DNA from: Paenibacillus faecalis
Lineage (GTDB): Bacteria > Bacillota > Bacilli > Paenibacillales > Paenibacillaceae
Assembly: GCF_900289175.1 (NCBI RefSeq)
Contig: NZ_LT985747.1
Span: 2,073,912-2,137,911 of the forward strand
Direction: 5' to 3'
Length of the DNA stretch: 64,000 nt
Shown: positions 24,916-33,671 of the stretch, one piece after another
Position numbering within the stretch: position 1 is the first letter of the stretch
Layout: each line of letters opens with the position of its first letter
Translations under genes and position numbers: made by a program
Notes under the pieces: model-generated
Seen by the model: only the letters and a program-made list of their open reading frames with translations
Databases searched by the model: none
Told to the model about the DNA's origin: nothing

Positions 24916-25106
24916 TTGGATATTTATGTTAATGTAATGGTAAAGATTGTGAAGAAATGTACTAACGAAGCAGAATAATTGAAGATTAGATGCTATAATT
25001 ATTATTAAAAGGATTGAAGGATGCTTGGGAAGACGAGTTATTAATAGCTGAATAAGAACAGTGCTCTCCAAATAGTCTTATTTAGAAAATCACATCTGAA
25101 GAAGGA

Positions 25107-25877
25107 ATGAGAATAGTGAATGGACCAATAAAAATGACTAGAGAAGATAGAATGAAGATTGTTCATGAAATTAAGGAACGAATCTTGGATAAATATGGGT
25201 ATGACGTTAAGGCTATTGGTGTTTATGGCTCTCTTGGTCGTCAGACTGATGGTCCCTATTCGGATATTGAGATGATGTGTGTCCTGTCCACAGAGGAAGC
25301 AGAGTTCAGCCATGAATGGACAACTGGTGAGTGGAAGGTGGAAGTAAATTTTGATAGCGAAGAGATTCTACTAGATTATGCATCTCAGGTGGAATCTGAT
25401 TGGCCGCTTACACATGGTCAATTTTTCTCTATTTTGCCGATTTATGATTCAGGTGGATACTTAGAGAAGGTGTATCAAACTGCTAAATCGGTAGAAGCCC
25501 AAACGTTCCACGATGCGATTTGTGCCCTTATCGTAGAAGAACTGTTTGAATATGCAGGAAAGTGGCGTAATATTCGTGTGCAAGGACCGACAACATTTCT
25601 ACCATCCTTGACTGTACAGGTAGCAATGGCAGGTGCCATGTTGATTGGTCTGCATCATCGCATCTGTTATACGACGAGCGCTTCGGTCTTAACTGAAGCA
25701 GTTATGCAATCAGATCTTCCTTCAGGTTATGACCATCTATGCCAGTTCGTAATGTCTGGTCAACTTTCCGACTCCGAAAAACTTTTGGAATCGCTAGAGA
25801 ATTTCTGGAATGGGATTCAGGAGTGGACAGAACGACACGGATATATAGTGGATGTGTCAAAACGCATACCATTTTGA
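25107..25877 (+). CDS. ant(4')-Ia: Aminoglycoside 4'-nucleotidyltransferase ANT(4')-I
   Basis: Transfers AMP to the 4'-OH of kanamycin, tobramycin and related drugs. It is 256 aa, the full length of the staphylococcal plasmid enzyme. As I recall the pUB110 protein, this one differs at only a handful of positions. Seen: nucleotidyltransferase motif GVYGSLGRQTDGPYSDIEMM with the metal-binding acidic residues, and the catalytic Glu region FDAICALIVEELFEYAGKWRN. Upstream DNA (a TATAAT at 24994-24999 and the run to ATG 25107) also looks like the conserved leader of Gram-positive resistance genes. It is followed by a truncated transposon integrase on the other strand, so acquisition by transfer is likely. 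GTG at 25116 is an alternative start. Confidence 0.93.
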   Translation: MRIVNGPIKMTREDRMKIVHEIKERILDKYGYDVKAIGVYGSLGRQTDGPYSDIEMMCVLSTEEAEFSHEWTTGEWKVEVNFDSEEILLDYASQVESDWPLTHGQFFSILPIYDSGGYLEKVYQTAKSVEAQTFHDAICALIVEELFEYAGKWRNIRVQGPTTFLPSLTVQVAMAGAMLIGLHHRICYTTSASVLTEAVMQSDLPSGYDHLCQFVMSGQLSDSEKLLESLENFWNGIQEWTERHGYIVDVSKRIPF

Positions 25878-25938
25878 ACGATGACCTCTAATAATTGTTA
25901 ATCATGTTGGTTACATATTTATTAACTTCTCCCGGTAT

Positions 25939-26289
25939 TTAGTAATTATCACGGCTGTCATTGAGATAGCCTTTTTCTTTTTGAACAAACAGGCAGGTTA
26001 GTTTAATAAGGCATTGGAGGAACTTTGAACTTTGATAAGGGCTTCTTAACCATCCCACAAAATCAACTAATTCCTCTAATCTAATAAACTTGTAGTCTTT
26101 CCCTTTTTCTTCTAAGTGGGTATAAAAATGTTTTAAGGAATAGCAATATGTTTTTTGAGTATTAGGACTTTTTCTTGTCTTATCTAAATACTTTATATAT
26201 TTCATAACTAGCATTACAGGGAACCCTTCTTGATTAAGTAATATGTATCTCCTGTTGTTATCCTCAATGAAAACTTCTTGCATCCTCAT
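25939..26289 (-). pseudogene. Tn554-type tyrosine recombinase, N-terminal fragment
   Basis: The first about 85 residues (MQEVFIEDNNRRYILLN, PNTQKTYCYSLKHFYTHLEE, LEELVDFVGWLRSPYQS) match the SAM-like core-binding domain of Tn554 TnpA-type integrases. The frame then changes to unrelated residues and stops. The catalytic domain with the R-H-R-Y residues is absent, so it is inactive. It lies tail-to-tail with ANT(4')-I and is a remnant of the element that may have brought it. Confidence 0.7.
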
Positions 26290-26641
26290 TGCACATCTCT
26301 CCTAAAAGATATGGGCATTCGTAATAAGTAGTGGACTGCCCATTCTTTTTCTTTTTCTTACTAAACAATTTGTTCGAATTGTTTAGTATTACTTCATTCG
26401 GTATATTTATTTTCGGTAATAGAATAGTGGTAGATTTTAATATCTGAGTCAATGAAACCTCTTCGTTTCGCTCATGTGGTGTTTGATACATTTTCTCTCT
26501 ACCAACAGGGTTGTCCGTATGAAGATATATTTTGTTTGCCCGTAACCCTTTTTCACAAATATATTTTACTAAGTCATAACCTGTTGGCAATAGATTATCT
26601 TGTAGATCTTCTCCTAAATCATCCACATATACATTAATCAT
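26264..26641 (-). pseudogene. Cyclic-phosphate-type receiver (cREC) protein remnant
   Basis: ATG at 26641 with GAGAAAGGA upstream. It encodes INVYVDDLGEDLQDN, then TGYDLVKYICEKGLRANK and IYLHTDNPVGREKMYQT. The end segments match small receiver-like proteins with the DHDLG..TGYDLVKW..PNKIYLHTxNPVG pattern. About 25-30 residues appear deleted between VYVDD and LGED, and the C-terminal half after KMYQT is unrelated Lys/Asn-rich sequence. It overlaps the integrase fragment by 26 bases. Probably non-functional. Confidence 0.5.
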
Positions 26642-26674
26642 AATATTAATTCCTTTCTCCACAATATGTTTCAA

Positions 26675-26752
26675 ATGCGTAGTGAAATAACGGATATTTC
26701 AGATTTTCAAAACTATCAAAGAGAATTATTGGATGAAGTAGAGAAAAAATAA
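26675..26752 (+). other. Short coding-like remnant
   Basis: A 25-codon frame ending TAA at 26750-26752, rich in acidic residues (ISDFQNYQRELLDEVEKK). No ribosome site. It looks like the C-terminus of a lost gene at the edge of the integrase region. Confidence 0.25.
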
Positions 26753-26853
26753 TTTACAATAAATCAAATTTTGAATAGCGGACCATGAGGTCTGGCGGAG
26801 ACGTCTGTATTGATCGCTCCAGAAATTTTCCATCACATGGATAAAACACAGAG

Positions 26854-26897
26854 GAACCACCGAAGGATGAAAAATCCAATACGGTGGTTCTTTTTTT
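26854..26897 (+). terminator. Intrinsic terminator
   Basis: Nine-bp stem GAACCACCG / CGGTGGTTC (26854-26862, 26882-26890) followed by T7. It isolates the mobile-element remnants from the ddl operon. Confidence 0.8.
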
Positions 26898-26941
26898 ATC
26901 TCGTTTCCTATGCCATCATTATTGATGGGGGGCGATGAAGG

Positions 26942-28435
26942 ATGTTTCAGGATTTCAAGCTCGTCGATGACCGTCCGGTCGCGATACAAGTGAAAGAATA
27001 CGTCAAACGTTTAATTATAAAAGGGGCGCTTCAAGCGGATCAGAAGCTGCCTTCCACACGAGAAATGAGTGGTTTGCTTAAGGTGAGTCGCAATACAATC
27101 ATTGCAGCCTATGAAGGCTTGGAGGATGACGGATTTACGTATGCGATTCCCGGCAAGGGCAACTATGTGGCCGATATGGTGGGACATTTGGCTGCAGATA
27201 ACGGAGGAGCTGACGGCTCTGCCGCCTGGCAGATCGACTGGAAGGCAAGAATGAACGAGTATGCCGTATCGGCTGTGGAGCTGGATATTATGAAGCAGGG
27301 CATCCGTGCCCAAAAAGGAACCATCTCGTTCACTAGCATTGCTCCGGATGAGCATCTGTTTAATCTGGGCGATGTAAAGCGAGCCTTTATGGATCGGATG
27401 GCCATCGAAGGGCAAGTGCTGCTCAACTACGGCTATGCCAAGGGCTACAAGCCGCTGATCGATTACTTGTTGCGTTTTATGGAGAATAAGGGCGTCGATA
27501 TAAGCGGCAAGGATATGCTGATCACAAGCGGGTTTACAGAAGGCTTCGACATTGTGCTCTCAGCATTACGACCTTCTGGACGTAGCGGAGTAGCAATTTG
27601 TGAAAATCCGACCCATCATACTGCGATCAAAAATTTGAAGCTGCAAGGTTTTGAGATTACCGGCATCCCGATGGAGCCCGACGGTATAGACGTGAAGCAG
27701 CTAGAGGCGGTATTGCAGAAGTACATAAACCGCTTCGATCTGGCCTATTTGACACCATCCTATCATAATCCGACAGGGATCGTGATGTCGCCGGCGAAGC
27801 GCAGTGCCGTAATGAAATTAATGATGCGCTATCAGATTCCGGTGATCGAGGATGGGTTCAACGAGGAGCTGCGCTACTCGGGAGCGCATGTTGCACCATT
27901 GATAGCGACAGCAGGGCAAGGGAACGGTGTCATCTATATTGGCAGCCTCTCCAAGGTGCTGTTCCCTGGCTTACGAGTCGGTTGGGTGCTTGGAGATCGG
28001 GCACTGATCGACAATCTGGAAAGCATTAAGCGTGCACGCTCCATTCATACATCAACAATCGATCAATCGATTTTGTATCAATATTTGCTTAATGGAAACT
28101 TCGATAAATACTTAAAAAAAGCACGCATGGAATATAAGCGCAAGTATGAGCTGACAAAGGCATGCTGTGAAGCGTACCTCCCTGAGGCGCAGTTATCTGG
28201 CGATGGGGGACTGCATTTATTTCTTACCTTCCCGTCAGACGTAAACACACATCAGCTGCTAGAAGCTTGCACAGAACAGGGTGTTATTTTTACACCGGGA
28301 GATCGATTCTTTCTTCAAGAAGGCGAAGGGACGAATACAATGCGGCTTGGTTTTTCACGAGTAACGGATGAAAATATCGAGCGGGGTATTCAAATCATCG
28401 GCAAGCAGGTACGTCGCTTTCTTAAGTCATTTTAA
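26942..28435 (+). CDS. MocR-type (GntR-aminotransferase) regulator, DdlR-like
   Basis: PLP-binding transcription factor of 497 aa. Seen: winged helix-turn-helix at residues 5-75 (AIQVKEYVKRLI, LPSTREMSGLLKVSRNTIIAAYEGLEDDGF), a linker, then a class I aminotransferase fold with YHNPTG and the PLP-Lys site GSLSKVLFPGLRVGW. ATG 26942 follows a G-rich site. It precedes ddl by 15 bases. MocR proteins called DdlR are known to control D-alanyl-D-alanine ligase genes in Brevibacillus and Clostridioides, so this is most likely the local ddl regulator. Its place inside the operon suggests autoregulation. Confidence 0.85.
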   Translation: MFQDFKLVDDRPVAIQVKEYVKRLIIKGALQADQKLPSTREMSGLLKVSRNTIIAAYEGLEDDGFTYAIPGKGNYVADMVGHLAADNGGADGSAAWQIDWKARMNEYAVSAVELDIMKQGIRAQKGTISFTSIAPDEHLFNLGDVKRAFMDRMAIEGQVLLNYGYAKGYKPLIDYLLRFMENKGVDISGKDMLITSGFTEGFDIVLSALRPSGRSGVAICENPTHHTAIKNLKLQGFEITGIPMEPDGIDVKQLEAVLQKYINRFDLAYLTPSYHNPTGIVMSPAKRSAVMKLMMRYQIPVIEDGFNEELRYSGAHVAPLIATAGQGNGVIYIGSLSKVLFPGLRVGWVLGDRALIDNLESIKRARSIHTSTIDQSILYQYLLNGNFDKYLKKARMEYKRKYELTKACCEAYLPEAQLSGDGGLHLFLTFPSDVNTHQLLEACTEQGVIFTPGDRFFLQEGEGTNTMRLGFSRVTDENIERGIQIIGKQVRRFLKSF

Positions 28436-28450
28436 GTAAAATGAGGTGTC

Positions 28451-29392
28451 ATGATGAAGATCGGCGTTATTATGGGAGGTACTTCTTCTGAGCGTGAGAT
28501 TTCTCTACAGACAGGTCAAGAAATGATCCATCATTTGGATCGCAGTCGGTATGAGGTGGTTCCAATGGTGATCAAGCAGCGAGCAGATTTAATCGCGCAG
28601 GTCCAGCAGGCAGGGATCGATCTCGCGCTATTGGCGCTGCATGGCCAATATGGGGAGGATGGCACGGTGCAGGGAGCGCTGGAGACGCTAGGCATTCCAT
28701 ATACAGGCAGCGGTGTTCTGGCAAGCAGCTTGTGCATGAATAAGCAGCTATCCAAGATGCTGCTGAAAGCAGCGGGTTTGCATACACCTATAGGTCTTTG
28801 CTGGCAAGGGATGGGCGATTATGATCCTCAGGCGGTAGAGCAGTTGGGTTACCCGGTAATTGTGAAGCCAAATATGGGAGGATCGAGCATTGGCATCCAG
28901 CTTGTGCATCATGAGAAGGAACTGGTGTCGGCTGTTCAAGAGGCTTGTAGCTGGGATCAGGCGATCTTGATTGAGCCCTATATTAAAGGAACGGAGCTTA
29001 CTTGTTCGATTGTGGATGGTGAAGTTTTACCGATTATCGGTATTCGCTCCGCGCATTCGGAGTGGTTCGACTACAAAGCGAAATATGAAGCCGGCGGCGC
29101 TGAGGAGAAGGTCATCCAGCTTCCGCCCGTTATTGAGCAGCGTGTGCGCGAAGCGGCGCTTGCCAGCTACCGGCTATTGCAATGTAAAGTCTATGCAAGG
29201 GTCGATATGATTTTGTGCCAGGATGTACCTTACGTTTTGGAAGTGAACTCCTTGCCGGGAATGACCGCGGGCAGCCTGCTTCCAAAGAGCGCAGCTGCAG
29301 CAGGTATGACTTTTACCCAGCTGCTGGACCGTATTATCGCTAGCTCGCTCCATGAACGGAAACAGGAATGGGGGATGGTGCAATATGGTTAG
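28451..29392 (+). CDS. ddl: D-alanine--D-alanine ligase
   Basis: Cytoplasmic ATP-grasp enzyme that joins two D-alanines for peptidoglycan precursors. It is 313 aa. Seen: MGGTSSEREISLQTG at the N-terminus, ALHGQYGEDGTVQG, ATP loop VKPNMGGSSIGIQ, and EVNSLPGMTAGSLLPK with metal-binding Glu/Asn. Two adjacent ATG codons (28451, 28454) follow GAGG. It overlaps the downstream aminotransferase by 8 bases. The residues around GTELTC and the omega loop are of the ordinary D-Ala type as far as can be read; D-Ala-D-Lac activity is not indicated. Confidence 0.9.
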   Translation: MMKIGVIMGGTSSEREISLQTGQEMIHHLDRSRYEVVPMVIKQRADLIAQVQQAGIDLALLALHGQYGEDGTVQGALETLGIPYTGSGVLASSLCMNKQLSKMLLKAAGLHTPIGLCWQGMGDYDPQAVEQLGYPVIVKPNMGGSSIGIQLVHHEKELVSAVQEACSWDQAILIEPYIKGTELTCSIVDGEVLPIIGIRSAHSEWFDYKAKYEAGGAEEKVIQLPPVIEQRVREAALASYRLLQCKVYARVDMILCQDVPYVLEVNSLPGMTAGSLLPKSAAAAGMTFTQLLDRIIASSLHERKQEWGMVQYG

Positions 29393-30569
29393 TGAAGGGG
29401 GGACAGAGCGGTTTTTATCCTCGCGTGTACGGGATATTCGGCCTTCGGGAATTCGCGCTTTTTTTGATCTGAATGCAGCAGGCGGAGATACAATCGCCCT
29501 TGGAGTTGGAGAACCCGATTTCGTTACACCGGAAAAAGTACGTGAAGCTTGTATCCAGGCTTTGCGCGAAGGGCAGACGAAGTATACCTCCAATGCCGGC
29601 TTGATGGAGCTGCGGGAGGAGATTTCAACTTATTTTGCTAGCAGCTTCGCGCTTTCCTACGACCCCGAGCAGGAAATCATCGTGACGGTGGGGAGCAGTG
29701 AAGCCGTCGATCTGGCGCTGCGGGCAGTGATCAACCCGGATGATGAGGTGCTAATACCTGCGCCAAGTTATATTGCCTATGAACCAATTACTCAACTGCA
29801 TGGTGGTAAAGTTGTGGAAGTAGCGGCTACTGCAGAGAATCAGTTCAAACTGACCCCGCAAGCGCTGCAAGCGGTTATTACGCCTCATTCAAAAGTTTTG
29901 ATGATCAATTATCCGTGTAATCCGACCGGAACAGTGATGACAAAGCAGGATTGGCTGCCGATTGTAGAGCTTATTATCAAGCATAATTTGGTTGTCATTT
30001 CGGATGAAGTTTATGCTGAGCTGACTTATGGGAGAAAGCATGTCAGTATCGCCTCCTTACCGGGCATGAAGGAGCGCACGATTGTCATCAGCGGCTTTTC
30101 CAAAGCTTTTGCGATGACAGGCTGGCGGGTAGGCTATGCGTGCGGTCCGCGTGAACTGATTGCCGGCATGCTGAAAATTCACCAGTACACAGCCATGTGC
30201 GCCCCTACCATTGCACAGATCGCCGCGCTCGAATCATTGCGTCATGGTTTGGCTGCTAAAGATGAGATGATGACGAGCTACAATAAACGCCGTAAGCTGT
30301 TTGTAGCTGGTTTAAATGCGATCGGTCTGGCCTGCCACGAGCCTGAGGGGGCCTTCTATGCCTTCCCTTCAATTGCTTCTACTGGCATGTCATCTGAGCA
30401 GTTTGCTCTTCGGCTGATGGAGGAGGCGAAGGTGGCAGTTGTACCCGGTCATGTTTTTGGATCAGGCGGTGAGGGCTTTATTCGCTGTTCATATGCAACC
30501 TCGCTCATCGATTTGGAGAAGGCGCTGGAGCGGATGGGAAGGTTTATGCAAGTGATGCAGATGGTTTGA
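29385..30569 (+). CDS. PLP-dependent class I/II aminotransferase (PatA/AspC-like)
   Basis: Transfers an amino group between an amino acid and a 2-oxo acid. It is 394 aa. Seen: GVGEPDFVTPEKVREA, KYTSNAGLMELREEI, NYPCNPTG, PLP Lys in SGFSKAFAMTGWRVGY, and the C-terminal Arg in FIRCSYA. The start at 29385 is inside the end of ddl with GGGGGA 9 bases upstream. As the third gene of the MocR-ddl operon it may supply or consume an amino acid linked to D-Ala-D-Ala synthesis, but no D-amino acid specificity is visible. Confidence 0.86.
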   Translation: MVSEGGTERFLSSRVRDIRPSGIRAFFDLNAAGGDTIALGVGEPDFVTPEKVREACIQALREGQTKYTSNAGLMELREEISTYFASSFALSYDPEQEIIVTVGSSEAVDLALRAVINPDDEVLIPAPSYIAYEPITQLHGGKVVEVAATAENQFKLTPQALQAVITPHSKVLMINYPCNPTGTVMTKQDWLPIVELIIKHNLVVISDEVYAELTYGRKHVSIASLPGMKERTIVISGFSKAFAMTGWRVGYACGPRELIAGMLKIHQYTAMCAPTIAQIAALESLRHGLAAKDEMMTSYNKRRKLFVAGLNAIGLACHEPEGAFYAFPSIASTGMSSEQFALRLMEEAKVAVVPGHVFGSGGEGFIRCSYATSLIDLEKALERMGRFMQVMQMV

Positions 30570-30599
30570 TGAAAGCTTTCAGCATATAGAAGACATTCG

Positions 30600-30645
30600 A
30601 AAGAGCTTCAACTTTACACTGGAGTGGGGTGAAGCTCTTTTTTTC
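30600..30645 (+). terminator. Intrinsic terminator of the ddl operon
   Basis: Stem AAAGAGCTTCA / TGAAGCTCTTT (30600-30610, 30630-30640) followed by T-rich sequence. Confidence 0.85.
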
Positions 30646-30682
30646 ATGTACCCATTTATGAAAATAACCCTCAATTTTCTAT

Positions 30683-31015
30683 TTATTTCCTTGACTTAAC
30701 GGGTATGGGGATGTGCTTAATGGACTCAATTGGGTGATATAGCAGTATCCATGGACCTGAGAAACGCATAACATCCTTAATTTTCTGTCGATAATCCTGT
30801 TTATAACAATGGATAGGGCAATTGGCACAAGCGGTTTTCTTTTCACCGAATTTACAGAGAGATAGTCTTTTAATAGCATAATCATTTAAGTCCTGACATT
30901 CCTCGCAGATCACTTTTTGATGATGCTTTTTCTTACAATAGATACGAATCATTTTTGAAACAATTTCTTTTTCTTTTCGAATTTTAGGACCATCATTCAA
31001 CTGTCGTTTTGTCAT
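30683..31015 (-). CDS. Nitrous oxide-stimulated promoter family protein
   Basis: A 110-aa Cys-rich cytoplasmic protein. Seen: KMIRIYCKKKHH, ICEECQDLNDYAIKRLSLCKFG and ACANCPIHCY with a regular Cys pattern, then MRFSGPWILLYHPI. This is the conserved core of the family, named after the Pseudomonas nitrous-oxide-inducible gene. The Cys pattern suggests a metal or redox site. AAGGGGGC lies upstream of ATG 31015. Single gene, convergent with the ddl operon. Function unknown. Confidence 0.8.
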   Translation of the reverse strand: MTKRQLNDGPKIRKEKEIVSKMIRIYCKKKHHQKVICEECQDLNDYAIKRLSLCKFGEKKTACANCPIHCYKQDYRQKIKDVMRFSGPWILLYHPIESIKHIPIPVKSRK

Positions 31016-31212
31016 ATTTGAAAGCCCCCTTTAATGTGTTGACAATGCACTGTCGCATCAACTATATCATCAATTTGATACGGAAAATTGTGATTTCTTC
31101 CACATATCTCAATGGCTTTTAGAGAAGTATCAGTTGCTTATCTTTGTAGAGTTGTTATTATATTTCATTTTCCCTCATAAACCTTTCTTAGAACGAATAA
31201 GGAGGTTTTCTT

Positions 31213-32016
31213 TTGGATCAACCAGCACTTTTTGAGCATCGTTTCTGGCTGCAAATTTTAGGGGATCACGCAAGATTCATTTACAACACGCTTTCACCGA
31301 AGGAAACGGAGGATATACAAAAGGCACAGCAATACATTCAAGCTTTTGACCAGCTTCTACATCAAGCGCGAGCTTTGCAATCGGATTCGCAGCTTGGGCC
31401 GCTGAATCAGCAAGCCTATGCACTAACGATCAATCTGAGACAATTTAAGCTGAGTATTCTTGAGCGACTTCTCTTGGGGAAAGTTACGATCGCGTTAACA
31501 CCAACTTTTATAAATCACATGGTCAATGAGCTAGAGGAGTATGTACGTATTTTAAGCTGCTTGCTTGAAGGAAAACCGGTTCCACAATTCGATGCGCTGC
31601 ATCATGATTTTTTGTGGCTCCCGGACGCAGCAGGTCATGCTGCAGCTATATCCAGCGACTTGGATTTTGTAGAAAAGCGATTGATTAAGAAAAGCATGGC
31701 CTTTGAAGAGCACTTTCAGCAATTTTATTTGAAAAGCATCGAAATGATGGGATACATGAGAACCCAGCTTCGAGATTTTCCGGCATTCCGCAGATTTCAT
31801 ATGGACATCGACATGGAGATGAATTTGTTCAGGGCTTTTTTGAAAGAGCTGGAGGACTTAGAGCTTTCGGCCGAAGTGCTAGATCGCATTTCACCTCTTA
31901 TGCCAGATCATATGATGAGGGAAGAGTGCTATTACTTAATGAAGCTGGCTCAATTAGGCCTGGTACCGGACCCGGAGTGCAATCCCAGTCATCCGAGAAT
32001 AGAAGAGAGCATTTAA
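31213..32016 (+). CDS. DUF2935 protein
   Basis: An all-helical 267-aa protein with no membrane segment. Two similar halves each start with a FEHRFWLQILGDHARFI / FMPDH-like stretch containing spaced His and Glu (EHRFWLQILGDH; LHHDFLWLPDAAGHA; EECYYLMKLAQLG). The pattern matches DUF2935, a family thought to be metal-binding and ferritin-like; I infer this from the His/Glu spacing. TTG at 31213 is supported by AAGGAGG 8 bases upstream. Single gene with its own terminator. Confidence 0.75.
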   Translation: MDQPALFEHRFWLQILGDHARFIYNTLSPKETEDIQKAQQYIQAFDQLLHQARALQSDSQLGPLNQQAYALTINLRQFKLSILERLLLGKVTIALTPTFINHMVNELEEYVRILSCLLEGKPVPQFDALHHDFLWLPDAAGHAAAISSDLDFVEKRLIKKSMAFEEHFQQFYLKSIEMMGYMRTQLRDFPAFRRFHMDIDMEMNLFRAFLKELEDLELSAEVLDRISPLMPDHMMREECYYLMKLAQLGLVPDPECNPSHPRIEESI

Positions 32017-32019
32017 CAT

Positions 32020-32041
32020 GCCGCTGTAAAGCGGCTTTTTC
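32020..32041 (+). terminator. Intrinsic terminator
   Basis: GCCGCT-GTAA-AGCGGC (32020-32035) followed by T5, 4 bases after the DUF2935 stop. Confidence 0.8.
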
Positions 32042-32126
32042 AAACCGCAATTATCGACATTGTATGCCAAATGGTTGGTGTATCTAGAATATTCCTAACC
32101 TTTCCTTTATGTTCAGCCATACTCAT
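32040..32126 (-). pseudogene. HxlR regulator 5' fragment (copy of 35822 gene start)
   Basis: From ATG 32126 the minus strand reads MSMAEHKGKVRNI and DTP, then a one-base shift, then HTMSII, and stops at 32040. The intact HxlR at 35442-35822 begins MSMAEYKGKVRNIEDTP. The DNA stays similar upstream through the operator. Only about the first 25 codons survive. It is one arm of the direct repeat that brackets the PP-loop cassette. Confidence 0.7.
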
Positions 32127-32205
32127 ATTTAGCTATCCTTTCTGAATAGTACCTTTCAAAAAAAGTACGTACTATTTTTTTTGCTTTGCTTTCATTTCAT
32201 GATAG
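32049..32205. repeat. Direct repeat, left copy (HxlR 5' end plus operator)
   Basis: About 150 bases alignable by eye to 35748-35892 in the same orientation. Shared blocks include GACATTGTAT, CCTTTATRTTCAGCCAT, ACTCATATTTARCTATCC and the spaced palindrome ATAGTAC...GTACTAT. The left copy is the diverged one. Confidence 0.75.
32146..32175. promoter_or_regulatory. Spaced palindrome, orphan HxlR operator copy
   Basis: ATAGTAC (32146-32152) and GTACTAT (32169-32175) are separated by 16 bases. The same palindrome with 15 bases lies upstream of the intact HxlR gene. Its own regulator gene fragment is broken, but the site could still be bound by the intact HxlR. Confidence 0.5.
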
Positions 32206-32361
32206 CTTTTAAAATTCGATTATTGAAATTGTATAGAAATTAATTCGATTTTAGTAAAATATATGATATGGTAGATGTTGATCTTCCTTTTTATGGAGGT
32301 TATCGTTCAAATCCCGAACATTACTTTGAGTTTTTTGTTATAAAATTTGTCTTTTTAGCTT

Positions 32362-32535
32362 AATGGACCAGAAGGGATTGGTGTGCTATATATAAAAGAT
32401 TCCTTGCTGGATATCGTCAATCAAACGTTTGCTGGAAATGCTTCTTTTAATAAACATGATGGGACTATCTATTATTTTCCCTCTGAAGGAAGCAAACCTT
32501 TGAACATAATAAGAGGTACTACTTCATTACCATAA
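32362..32535 (+). pseudogene. Class V aminotransferase/cysteine desulfurase-like fragment
   Basis: Fifty-seven codons beginning NGPEGIGVLYIKDS, the stretch that follows the PLP-lysine in class V aminotransferases, and ending in TAA at 32533-32535. There is no start and the rest of the enzyme is missing. The remainder of 32206-32361 is AT-rich with no recognisable gene. It lies 27 bases before the PP-loop gene. Confidence 0.5.
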
Positions 32536-32562
32536 AAAATTAAGTTTAAAGGAGCGAGTTCA

Positions 32563-33258
32563 ATGAGCAAAGAAAAAGTAGCTGTATTATTTACTGGTGG
32601 TCGTGATTCATCATTAGTAGCATGTCTGGAGGCAGTACAAGGGAAAGAAGTTCATTTATTAACATGTAATAGTGGTATTGGAATTAAAAGTGAGTTATCT
32701 GAAATTCGACTAGAGGAATTAAAGAACCGTTTTCCAGAAGAAATTGTCGGACGTACAATATTACCTACATACGGATTATTTAGAAGCATTGCAATTTCAA
32801 AACTAGAAGAAGATTTTAAGCGTTGGGGAGTTAACTTAGTATTATTAGGAGATAAATTAGCCATTCATGCAGCTGCTACCGTGTATTGTTTACAAAATGA
32901 AATTACTCGCATTGTAGATGGATGCGTAGGTTATCAGAAGGATTTGGCAGAGCAAAAAAGTGTATCTATTGAGATATTAAGAGAATTTGAAGCAGAGTAT
33001 GGAATCACATATGAGTGCCCTATTTATAATTTTGGTAGTCAAGATGATGTCAAATATGCATTGATGACATTCGGTTTGTCTTCCAAATCATTAGAGGGTG
33101 TGTCTGTGTTTGGAGATGCATTCAGCGAGCCTACTGACCAAATGGTAGAAGAATATATGAAAGATAAGCTTTCGATTTGCCACAAGCATGTATCTCTTAT
33201 GACAAACACAGCGAATATTGTCGAAACATTTAAATATAAACAACATATTTTAGCATAG
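32563..33258 (+). CDS. PP-loop (QueC/ExsB-like) ATP pyrophosphatase, unknown substrate
   Basis: A 231-aa cytoplasmic protein. Seen: N-terminal VAVLFTGGRDSSLVACLEA, the PP-loop SGGxDS-type signature (with Thr-Gly-Gly-Arg-Asp-Ser), then TCNSGIG, VVLLGDKLAIHAAATVY, ECPIYNFGSQDDVKY and a late Cys-His pair SICHKH. PP-loop enzymes adenylate a substrate carbonyl or carboxylate for amide, nitrile or thio formation. It is shorter on zinc-type cysteines than true QueC, so 7-cyano-7-deazaguanine synthesis is not assured. AAAGGAG lies upstream of ATG 32563. It is first of four genes (Nudix, EamA, HAD) spaced closely enough for one transcript. Confidence 0.7.
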   Translation: MSKEKVAVLFTGGRDSSLVACLEAVQGKEVHLLTCNSGIGIKSELSEIRLEELKNRFPEEIVGRTILPTYGLFRSIAISKLEEDFKRWGVNLVLLGDKLAIHAAATVYCLQNEITRIVDGCVGYQKDLAEQKSVSIEILREFEAEYGITYECPIYNFGSQDDVKYALMTFGLSSKSLEGVSVFGDAFSEPTDQMVEEYMKDKLSICHKHVSLMTNTANIVETFKYKQHILA

Positions 33259-33272
33259 GAATGGTGGGAATC

Positions 33273-33671
33273 ATGATTCGAAAAATTGGTGCGGCAATTG
33301 TTAAGGACGGACAGTTATTAGTAGTTAGCAAAAAAAAATCTCCTGACTATTACATGTTACCTGGGGGTAAGTTAGAAGTCGGGGAAACATATCTAGAGGC
33401 ACTAGCTAGGGAACTTCAAGAAGAACTTCAATTAGATCTTGTATCAGCTACTTTGCTTGGAAACTATGAAACAACATCTATGTTAGACACAGAATCAATG
33501 TTTTTAACAGTATATATCACACAAGTAAAAGGTGAACCGAAACCAGATAACGAAATCGGGACATATAAATGGATTCCTATTGAGACACAAGAGTCGCCAT
33601 ATTTAGGCACAGGTATTACAAAGTTTACATTGCCTGCTCTACGTAAGGAGAAGCAAATATGTCCAGATTAA
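33273..33671 (+). CDS. Nudix hydrolase
   Basis: Hydrolyses a nucleoside diphosphate linked to another group. It is about 132 aa. Seen: the Nudix box GGKLEVGETYLEALARELQEEL in full, preceded by VKDGQLLVVSKKKSPDYYMLP. The start at 33273 has GGTGGGA close upstream; ATG 33261 is an alternative. It begins 15 bases after the PP-loop gene and overlaps the EamA gene by 13 bases. In this context it may clean up an adenylated or nucleotide intermediate. Confidence 0.88.
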   Translation: MIRKIGAAIVKDGQLLVVSKKKSPDYYMLPGGKLEVGETYLEALARELQEELQLDLVSATLLGNYETTSMLDTESMFLTVYITQVKGEPKPDNEIGTYKWIPIETQESPYLGTGITKFTLPALRKEKQICPD

